16,297 bases of DNA from Rhizobacter sp. (lineage in GTDB: Bacteria > Pseudomonadota > Gammaproteobacteria > Burkholderiales > Burkholderiaceae_C), in NCBI GenBank assembly GCA_025359585.1, contig JANYFX010000270.1, positions 1 through 16,297 of the forward strand. The letters are read 5' to 3'. Both the position numbers and the translations under genes were made by a program. Shown here in pieces: positions 6,973 to 13,392 of this stretch (positions within the stretch are counted from its first letter, which is position 1; every line of letters starts with the position of its first letter). Under the pieces are notes generated by a model. The model saw nothing but the letters and a program-made list of their open reading frames with translations, was not told the DNA's origin and searched no databases.

Positions 6973-7856
6973 ACGACGCGGCACCGTACGAGCAGGCCCT
7001 CGGCTTTCGCTGTGCCGACACGCCACTCTGGGGCGTCTTGACGCGGCCGGGCCCAGGCGTGACCGAGACACCGACAACAGCCGTCGTGATCGCCGTCGGT
7101 GGGCCGCAGTACCGTGCCGGCAGCCACCGACAGTTCGTGTTGCTGGCGCGCAGGCTCGCGCAGCACGGCTTCTCGAGCCTGCGATTCGACTACCGGGGCA
7201 TGGGCGACAGCAGTGGCGCCATGCGAAGCTTCGAAGGGGTCGGCCCCGACCTTCATGCCGCCGTGGACGCGTTGCGCCGCGCCTGCCCCGAAGCGGCGCA
7301 GATCGTGGTGTGGGGTCTGTGCGACGCAGCCTCGGCCGCGATGATGTTTGCGGTGTCACATGGCGCTGTGGCGGGCATCGTGGCCGTCAATCCCTGGGCT
7401 CGCAGCGAGGCCTCGCTGGCCGCCACACAAGTCAAACACTACTACGCCGCGCGCCTGATGCAAGCCGAGTTCTGGGCCAAGCTGATGCGCGGCGGGCTCG
7501 ACTGGCGTGGCTCGATCGGCGCACTCGCATCGGCCCTGAAACGATCCAGGGGCCTGTCGCGACAGAGCAGTGCCGGTCGCCCCGACGAATCGTTTCAGAC
7601 CCGAATGGCCAGGGGGCTGTCCGGCTTTCGGGGCGACGTGCTGCTGATCATGGCCGGCAACGATCTGACGGCCAAGGAGTTCCTGCAATACACCGAGGCG
7701 TCGCCAGCCTGGCGAGGCCTGCTCGGCGCAGCCCGGGTCCAGCGGGTCGACGTGCCCGGCGCAGACCACACATTTTCCTGCCGCGCCTGGCGCGGTCAGG
7801 TCGAAGAAGCAAGCATCGCGTGGCTGCAAAATCTGGCTGCGGCGGCGTCGCGCTGA
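6969..7856 (+). CDS. Exosortase A system-associated hydrolase 1 (alpha/beta-hydrolase fold)
   Basis: 295-residue alpha/beta-hydrolase of the hydrolase 1 type (TIGR03100). GGPQYRAGSHRQFVLLARRL at residues 44-63 is the family signature. FDYRGMGDSSG at 73-83 follows, and the nucleophile elbow is WGLCDAAS at 115-122, with Cys118 in the nucleophile place. A plausible acid is Asp232 in GNDLTAKE and the catalytic His is His267 in ADHTFS, so a Cys-Asp-His triad looks complete. This suggests a thioester- or ester-active enzyme or acyltransferase. The frame is open upstream to 6891, but the ATG at 6969 forms an ATGA overlap with the hydrolase 2 stop and starts the conserved region, so I chose it. It acts in the cytoplasm with the carrier protein and hydrolase 2. 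Its substrate is unknown. Confidence 0.9.
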   Translation: MNDAAPYEQALGFRCADTPLWGVLTRPGPGVTETPTTAVVIAVGGPQYRAGSHRQFVLLARRLAQHGFSSLRFDYRGMGDSSGAMRSFEGVGPDLHAAVDALRRACPEAAQIVVWGLCDAASAAMMFAVSHGAVAGIVAVNPWARSEASLAATQVKHYYAARLMQAEFWAKLMRGGLDWRGSIGALASALKRSRGLSRQSSAGRPDESFQTRMARGLSGFRGDVLLIMAGNDLTAKEFLQYTEASPAWRGLLGAARVQRVDVPGADHTFSCRAWRGQVEEASIAWLQNLAAAASR

Positions 7857-7864
7857 AGACACTT

Positions 7865-7912
7865 CGTGCCGTCGCGCGGCACGCCACAATGAGCAAGGCG
7901 CAGCGATGCGCC
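7865..7912 (+). other. Two adjacent hairpins in the spacer between hydrolase 1 and the asparagine-synthetase-like gene
   Basis: CGTGCCG (7865-7871) pairs perfectly with CGGCACG (7877-7883) across a 5-base loop. GGCGCA (7897-7902) pairs perfectly with TGCGCC (7907-7912) across GCGA, a GNRA-type tetraloop. Neither is followed by a T run, so a simple intrinsic terminator is unlikely. They could stabilise transcript ends or tune expression of the last gene in the operon. High GC makes chance hairpins common. Confidence 0.35.
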
Positions 7913-7937
7913 CGAACGGAAAGAACGAGGGAAATGC

Positions 7938-9761
7938 ATGAGAGGGCTCTGCGGTTGGTTCACTAACGGGCCGGTCTCTGACGCGGGCGAGTCGCTGCGA
8001 CGCATGCTGGGCGCCTATCAAGGCCCCACGCCAGACGTCGACACGAAGCAGTTGCCCCAGGGCGGGCTCGCGGTCTTCGGCAGCGTGGCGCGGCCGGCGC
8101 TGATCGAGGTCGACGGCTTCATGCTCGCGATCGCGGGGCACCCGCGCCTTCGCGAAGGTGATCGCTCTGCGCTCGATCTTGCGACACTCGCACGCAGGCT
8201 TCGCGCGGACGGCAAGGAGACGCTGGCATCGCTCGGCGGTGACTTCGCCCTGGCCGCGTGGGACGAACAGCACCAGCGCGGCCTGTTGGCGGTCGACCGC
8301 CTCGGCGTGCACCAGTTGATGTACGGCAGCGCCGCCGGCGCCCTGGTGTTCGGGTCGACGCTGGACATGTTGTTCGGTCATCCCGGTGTGCAGCGACAGT
8401 TGTCGATGCAGGGCATCTTCGACTACCTGTACTACCACGTCTGCCCGGGCCCGGAAACGATCTACCAGGGGCTGCGACGCGTGCCCCCGGGGCAATGTGT
8501 CGAGTTCGGGCCGCGTGGCATGGCGGAGCCCGCCGCCTACTGGACGATGCAATTCACTCAGGACCGCAGTCGAAGCGTCGAAGACCTGAAGCAGGAATTC
8601 GTCGAACTGCTGCGCGCCTCGGTGCGCGAGGCCTCCGACGCCCCGGGCTGCGGGGCTTTCCTGTCCGGTGGCACCGACAGTTCGACGATCAGCGGCACGC
8701 TCGGCAGGCTGGGTGGCTCACCCGCGCGCACCTTCTCGATCGGCTTCGATGTGCCTGGCTTCGACGAGACCGAGTACGCGCGCATCGCCGCACGCCACTT
8801 CGGTACCGAGCACCACGAGTACTACGTGACGCCGAGCGACGTGGTCGACTCGCTCCCGAAGATCGCATCGTCGTACGACCAACCGTTCGGCAACGCCTCC
8901 GCGATACCGACCTATCAATGCGCCCGCTTCGCGAAAGAGAACGGCATTGCGCGGCTGCTCGCCGGCGATGGTGGCGACGAACTCTTCGGTGGCAACGAGC
9001 GTTATGCCAAGCAGCACTTGCTCGGCATGTACCAGAACGTGCCCTCGGCGCTGCGACGTTTCCTCATCGAGCCGCTGCTGTCGGCGCCGGGCATCGCCTC
9101 GGTGCCGGGGCTGCGCAAGCTGGGCAGCTACGTGGAACAGGCCCGCCCACCGATGCCGCTGCGCTATGAGTCGTACAACCTGCTGCAGCATTTCGGCGTG
9201 GCCCAGATGCTCGAACCCGACTTCCTGCGCGCCGTCGACGCCAAGCACCCGCTCGCCTTGCTGGCCGACGCCCACGCACCCTTCACCGATGCGAGCCTGA
9301 TCAACCAGATGCTCGCGATCGACCTGCGATTCATCCTGGCCGACGGCGATCTGCCGAAGGTCACGCACATGTGCAACCTCGCCGGCATCGACGTCGCTTT
9401 CCCCTTGCTCGACGACCGCATCATCGACTTCTCGAGCCGGCTGCCGGACGAACTGAAATTGCGCGGTACACAGCTGCGCTGGTTCTTCAAGCACGCCTTG
9501 TCCGACTTTCTTCCGCCGGAGATCATCACCAAGAAAAAACACGGCTTCGGCTTGCCGGTGGGCCATTGGCTGATCGCGCACAAGCCCTTGTATGAACTGG
9601 CAGCCGACAGCATCGACTCGTTGCGGCCACGCGGCATCGTGCGGCCCGAGTTCGTCAAGCAGCTGCTCGAGGTCAAGCTGCGCGAACACCCCGGTTACTA
9701 CGGCGTGATGGTCTGGGTGCTGATGATGCTCGGCCTCTGGCTGGACTCGCGCAAACTCTGA
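7938..9761 (+). CDS. Asparagine-synthetase-like ATP-dependent ligase with degenerate glutaminase domain
   Basis: 607-residue homologue of AsnB-type glutamine amidotransferases. The C-terminal synthetase domain looks intact: the pyrophosphate loop SGGTDSS is at residues 243-249 and GDGGDELFGG at 343-352, so ATP-dependent activation of a carboxylate is likely. The N-terminal domain keeps the fold (SLGGDFALAAWD and AVDRLGV around 98-124) but not the glutaminase chemistry. The protein starts MRGLCGW, so the Cys is residue 5 instead of the processed N-terminal Cys2. AIAGHPRL at 64-71 replaces NGEIYN, and HRGPDE is missing. It may use ammonia, another amine, or an intramolecular nucleophile, as beta-lactam synthetase does. 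GAGGG lies 6 bases before the ATG. It ends the carrier/hydrolase operon and converges with the deacetylase gene, 18 bases away. Confidence 0.85.
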   Translation: MRGLCGWFTNGPVSDAGESLRRMLGAYQGPTPDVDTKQLPQGGLAVFGSVARPALIEVDGFMLAIAGHPRLREGDRSALDLATLARRLRADGKETLASLGGDFALAAWDEQHQRGLLAVDRLGVHQLMYGSAAGALVFGSTLDMLFGHPGVQRQLSMQGIFDYLYYHVCPGPETIYQGLRRVPPGQCVEFGPRGMAEPAAYWTMQFTQDRSRSVEDLKQEFVELLRASVREASDAPGCGAFLSGGTDSSTISGTLGRLGGSPARTFSIGFDVPGFDETEYARIAARHFGTEHHEYYVTPSDVVDSLPKIASSYDQPFGNASAIPTYQCARFAKENGIARLLAGDGGDELFGGNERYAKQHLLGMYQNVPSALRRFLIEPLLSAPGIASVPGLRKLGSYVEQARPPMPLRYESYNLLQHFGVAQMLEPDFLRAVDAKHPLALLADAHAPFTDASLINQMLAIDLRFILADGDLPKVTHMCNLAGIDVAFPLLDDRIIDFSSRLPDELKLRGTQLRWFFKHALSDFLPPEIITKKKHGFGLPVGHWLIAHKPLYELAADSIDSLRPRGIVRPEFVKQLLEVKLREHPGYYGVMVWVLMMLGLWLDSRKL

Positions 9762-9779
9762 GCGCGACGGCCCGTCGGT

Positions 9780-10739
9780 TCAGGCCACCGTCTGCGCGGC
9801 GCGCCGAAAATTGCCCAGCAGCCGCGCGCCGTAACGCAGGCGGCTGCGGTCCCAGGGCGTGAAACGAGGCAGCTGAAAGCGATCTGTCTGCGCCGAGGCC
9901 GCGGCCCACGAAGTCGACACCGCCGCCTTGAAACCACAATCGCGCACCATCGCCACGTGCTCCGATGCGTAGTCCTGTCCTGGCACGCCGTTCGGGTACG
10001 CGAACAGGTCGATCGGCTCTCCGAGCAATTGTTCCAGTTCGTTTTTCCCCCGTGCCATTTCATCGCGCGCGGCGTCGGCGCCGATGCGTGTGAGGATCGG
10101 GTGCGTGACCGTGTGCGCGCCAATGTCCATGCCGAGCGCGCGAATGCGGCGCACCTGTTCCGGCTGCATCATCAATGGCGGCGAAGGCCTGCCGCCCGCC
10201 GCCGCGACGATCAGGTCGGTCGCCGTGTCGCGACGTGGCTGATCGAGGTGCTTGATGCCCTTGAGAAGCGTGCCGATCGCCGCACGCCGCTGCGCCACGG
10301 AGCCGAGCGCAAGTCGGCCCAGGCCGATGTTGTCGACGTCGAGCTCGGGAAACTGGCAGGCGCGTACCGCTTCGATGACGCGGTCGTTCCACATGCAGCC
10401 GCCGCCGAGATAGCCGGTCGAAACGAAGAACGTGGCGGTCATTCCGAGCCGCTGCAGTATCGGTGCGGCCAGCGCTTCGTTGTCGGCATACCCGTCGTCG
10501 AAGCTGATCGCCAAGGCGCGCGACGGGATGCTGCCGGCGTAGAGCATGTCGATCGCAGGCGCCAGCGGCAGCACGTTGAACCAGTCGCGCACCCAGCGCA
10601 TCTGCGCCTCGAACCCGGCGGCGTCGGGTTCGTCGGGCGAGAGCGGGTCGGCGTGCGGCAGGACGCGGTGGAAGATCAGGATGCTGAGACGTCCGCGTGC
10701 GCCAGCTGGAGACAACAGGGAAAAGGGCAAGCGCAGCAC
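9780..10739 (-). CDS. Polysaccharide deacetylase (NodB/CE4 family)
   Basis: 319-residue CE4 esterase. The catalytic Asp and metal-ligand motif SFDDGYADN is at residues 79-87, and the second metal motif HTVTHP at 209-214. YPNG and the TFFVSTGYL strand also fit. The enzyme removes N- or O-acetyl groups from a polysaccharide or lipid-linked glycan. No cleavable signal peptide is evident, though the first 12 residues are hydrophobic. The N-terminus, with LSPAGARGRLSILIFHRVLP, resembles XrtA-cluster deacetylases. The start is a GTG at 10739; no in-frame ATG occurs before residue 47, well past the first conserved strand, and no clear Shine-Dalgarno sequence is seen. It lies 54 bases after the ligase-like gene and is the last gene of the leftward block, ending 18 bases from the convergent gene. 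Confidence 0.9.
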   Translation of the reverse strand: MLRLPFSLLSPAGARGRLSILIFHRVLPHADPLSPDEPDAAGFEAQMRWVRDWFNVLPLAPAIDMLYAGSIPSRALAISFDDGYADNEALAAPILQRLGMTATFFVSTGYLGGGCMWNDRVIEAVRACQFPELDVDNIGLGRLALGSVAQRRAAIGTLLKGIKHLDQPRRDTATDLIVAAAGGRPSPPLMMQPEQVRRIRALGMDIGAHTVTHPILTRIGADAARDEMARGKNELEQLLGEPIDLFAYPNGVPGQDYASEHVAMVRDCGFKAAVSTSWAAASAQTDRFQLPRFTPWDRSRLRYGARLLGNFRRAAQTVA

Positions 10740-10793
10740 GGTGTCAGAGGGGCGGTTGGAACGACGACAGGCACAACGCTGTGCTGACCGCGA

Positions 10794-12140
10794 TCAAGGC
10801 TGCAGCCTCGTCATCGGATGCAACGCGGGGCCGCCGGGTTGCTGGCGCACCGGGCCGAGCGCCCCGCCCAGTTGCAGCGCGGAGACCAGCGCGGCGAACA
10901 ACCAGAACTGCACCTCCGCCATCAGGTAGTCGGTGGCCGAACCGGCCACCACCACCACCACCAGCGCGCCGCAGATCGCGGCACTCAGTGTGATGAGTTC
11001 CGTGTCGACGCCTCGTTTGTTCATTGCGCGCACCCGCACGATCGACACCAGCAGCCAGCCGAGCAGGCAGAGGAACAGCAGCAGTCCGGCGACGCCCTGC
11101 TCGACCAGCGTCGTCATCAGGGTGTTGTGCGACGTGCGGGCGGCGTCGGGGTCGTCGATGCCGTTGTCGCGCGCCAGCCACTTGCGGTCGAGATAGCGCG
11201 CGCTGAGCGTGGCTGTTCCGCGGTAGCCGACACCCATGGGATAGTCGGCTGCCATCTGCAGTTGCGCTTTGTAGAGTTCGACGCGCGAGCGTGCGCTCAT
11301 GTCGGCGTCCTCGCTGTCCTCGACCACGTCGCCGATGGTGAACATGCGATCGACGAAGGTCTTGTCGACGATGACTGAAAAGCCCATGACGCCGACCATC
11401 GCGAGGACCCAGAACATCTTGCGATGTTCGCGCGCCTTGCACACCAGCACCACCAGCCCACCCGCCACCAGGCCCAGGAACGAGCCGCGGCTGTTGGCGA
11501 GCACGAACCCGTTGAGGATCACGACCATCATCCCCAGACTGGCCCAGCGACGCCAGTCCTTGTGGGTCAGGAATATGCCCAGGCTGCAGATGATGCCGGT
11601 CGCCAGGTACATGCCCAGTGTGTTGGCATCGTCCAGGCCCGGGCCTCCGACGCCATCGAGCCGGTTGCCCTCGCGGCCGACGAACTGGCACATGATGCCG
11701 AGCAGAGCGCAACCGGCGGCATGGGCAAACATGAAATTGCGCAGCATCTCCTTGGTGTCGACGAGCCGGTAGACGAGCCAGAACGCCACCAGGAACTTGA
11801 CAAACTTCGTGGCACCGTCGAGGTGGGTTTCGAGGTCGAGCGCCCACGCGCACTGAACCCACATCAGGATGCAGTAGAGCGTCAGGATCTTCGCCGGTGC
11901 ATTGCCGAGCCAGAAGGGCTTGGCACTGAGGCGGCCACGATGCACCAGAACGGCCAACACCGCGACGACGGCCGAGATGAGCGCCCAGCGCAGGCTCGGA
12001 AGCATGTAGTTCCACCAGCGTGAAGGTGGGTGGACATAAAACGAGGCCAGGTAGAAATAGAAGCCGTAGATCGGGTGGCGCTTGAACGCGAACAGCGTGC
12101 AGACGGCGCACAAGATCAGGTAAGCGAGGGGGGCAATCAT
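10794..12140 (-). CDS. O-antigen-ligase-like membrane protein, exosortase A-associated (Wzy_C)
   Basis: 448-residue polytopic inner-membrane protein with about ten hydrophobic segments, starting with residues 3-19. The large periplasmic loop is likely between about 258 and 342. The Wzy/WaaL signatures are visible: ANSRGSFLGL at 215-224 with the conserved Arg, and SHNT at 337-340 followed by the terminal helix LLLFLCLLGWLLV. Proteins of this family join an undecaprenyl-linked glycan to an acceptor or polymerise repeat units. Members in XrtA clusters (TIGR03097 type) are predicted to be O-glycosylation ligases. The ATG at 12140 follows the glycosyltransferase stop by 30 bases. Whether this one polymerises the exopolysaccharide or glycosylates exported proteins cannot be settled from the sequence. 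Confidence 0.88.
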   Translation of the reverse strand: MIAPLAYLILCAVCTLFAFKRHPIYGFYFYLASFYVHPPSRWWNYMLPSLRWALISAVVAVLAVLVHRGRLSAKPFWLGNAPAKILTLYCILMWVQCAWALDLETHLDGATKFVKFLVAFWLVYRLVDTKEMLRNFMFAHAAGCALLGIMCQFVGREGNRLDGVGGPGLDDANTLGMYLATGIICSLGIFLTHKDWRRWASLGMMVVILNGFVLANSRGSFLGLVAGGLVVLVCKAREHRKMFWVLAMVGVMGFSVIVDKTFVDRMFTIGDVVEDSEDADMSARSRVELYKAQLQMAADYPMGVGYRGTATLSARYLDRKWLARDNGIDDPDAARTSHNTLMTTLVEQGVAGLLLFLCLLGWLLVSIVRVRAMNKRGVDTELITLSAAICGALVVVVVAGSATDYLMAEVQFWLFAALVSALQLGGALGPVRQQPGGPALHPMTRLQP

Positions 12141-12170
12141 CGAAGTCCAGGCGACAGAAGCTGCAAGGGC

Positions 12171-13388
12171 TCAGGCGGTCAAAGCTTCGGCGCGCACGCC
12201 GCTTGCAGGCCTTGCGCTGCGCTCGATGATGCCATCGAGCCGCTTCATGGCGCTTGGCCAGGCGTGGTGCGACAGCACCCGAGCCCGGCCCGCCTGCCCG
12301 AGCCGCGCGCGCTCGACCGCATCACCGGCCACCCGCAGAACGGCTTCGCAGATCTCGTCGGCCGAGTCCGCGACCACGAGGTGTTCGCCAGGCACCGCAT
12401 CGACACCGTCGCCGGCAATGCGGCTCGCGATCACAGGCACCTGCATCGCCATCGATTCGAGAATCTTGTTCTGCGTGCCGCGCGCGATCTTCAAGGGCGC
12501 GATCGTCAGCGCCGAGCGCTGCACAAAAGGCCGCACATCGGGCACCGAGCCGGTCACCGTGACGCCCTCGACGCGGCCGAGCGCGAGCACACGGGGCGTC
12601 GGTGCCGCCCCGACGATCTGCAATCGCAGCGCCGGGCGCGCCCGCCTCAGCAGCGGCCAGGCACCGGCGCAGAACTCGACCATGCACTGCTCGTTCGGGA
12701 AGTAGTCCATGCGCCCGACGAAGCTGATCAGGTTGGCGTCGAAGGGCTCGGACGACGGCTTGAAGAATTCCGCGTCGACACCGTTCGGAAACCAGTCGAC
12801 GCGCTCGCGCACGCCGATCTCGGCGAGTGCGTCGACTTCGCCTTTAGTCGCCACCGTCACGTGGTCGAAGCGGCCCGCCATCCGGCGTTCGGCCGCGGCC
12901 ATGCGCCAGGCTTCCCAGCGGTAGCCCAGCGACAACGGCCAGGGCTTGAACGCCACGTAGTCGGACCACTTGCGGGAATCAACATCGCAGAAGTCCATCA
13001 GCTTCGGCAAGTCGTTCACGTGTTCGACATAACGCCCGACGGCCGAACAGTTCGCGAAGATGAAGTCGAAGCTGCGGCGCGCCAGCTGGCGATCGATCTC
13101 GCGTTGCAAGGCAGCGCTGTGAAAGAACGCCTCGGAGGCGGAAACAGGGGTGGGTAGCGTGGCCGCGATCTTGGCCGCCTGCAACACGTTGTGGACCCGG
13201 AACGCACGGTGCTCGTGGCAGAAAGGGGCGATGCCGTCGGCTTCGCGCTCTTCGTCGGCGCTGCGTGCCAGCGACAACACCGTCACCTGGTGATCGCGCG
13301 CCAGGTGGCGGATCACGTTGAACGCCCGCACCTTGCTGCCGAAGGTCGGCGGGTACGGAAAGCGGTGTGCGAGGGAAAGAATTCTCAC
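12171..13388 (-). CDS. Glycosyltransferase family 4, PEP-CTERM/XrtA-associated (stp1 type)
   Basis: 405-residue GT-B glycosyltransferase. The N-terminal domain starts RILSLAHRFPYPPTFGSKVR (residues 2-21), the glycine-containing acceptor-side loop typical of the stp1-type sugar transferases (TIGR03087). PNGVD at 201-205 leads into the donor domain. FVGRMDYFPN is at 223-232, VTGSVPDVRPF at 278-288, and the nucleotide-sugar E-x7-E region is near GTQNKILESMA at 304-314. It should be cytoplasmic or membrane-peripheral and add a sugar to the lipid-linked repeat unit. I chose the GTG at 13388 because the first beta-strand begins there and it lies 4 bases after the preceding stop. The longer frame, with an Arg-rich start at 13454, would overlap that gene. 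The donor sugar is not known. Confidence 0.88.
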   Translation of the reverse strand: MRILSLAHRFPYPPTFGSKVRAFNVIRHLARDHQVTVLSLARSADEEREADGIAPFCHEHRAFRVHNVLQAAKIAATLPTPVSASEAFFHSAALQREIDRQLARRSFDFIFANCSAVGRYVEHVNDLPKLMDFCDVDSRKWSDYVAFKPWPLSLGYRWEAWRMAAAERRMAGRFDHVTVATKGEVDALAEIGVRERVDWFPNGVDAEFFKPSSEPFDANLISFVGRMDYFPNEQCMVEFCAGAWPLLRRARPALRLQIVGAAPTPRVLALGRVEGVTVTGSVPDVRPFVQRSALTIAPLKIARGTQNKILESMAMQVPVIASRIAGDGVDAVPGEHLVVADSADEICEAVLRVAGDAVERARLGQAGRARVLSHHAWPSAMKRLDGIIERSARPASGVRAEALTA

Positions 13389-13392
13389 AGGG

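Noticed and set aside
9765..9777. CGACGG-C-CCGTCG palindrome as a bidirectional terminator between convergent genes
   Set aside because: A one-base loop cannot form as written, the usable stem is only about four pairs, and there is no T tract on either side.
10771..10784. GCACA-ACGC-TGTGC inverted repeat upstream of the deacetylase
   Set aside because: Five base pairs with no T tract or conserved context; expected by chance in this base composition.
10946..10962. Trinucleotide repeat (ACC)n
   Set aside because: It encodes a run of Val in a membrane helix of the ligase-like protein and needs no separate explanation.
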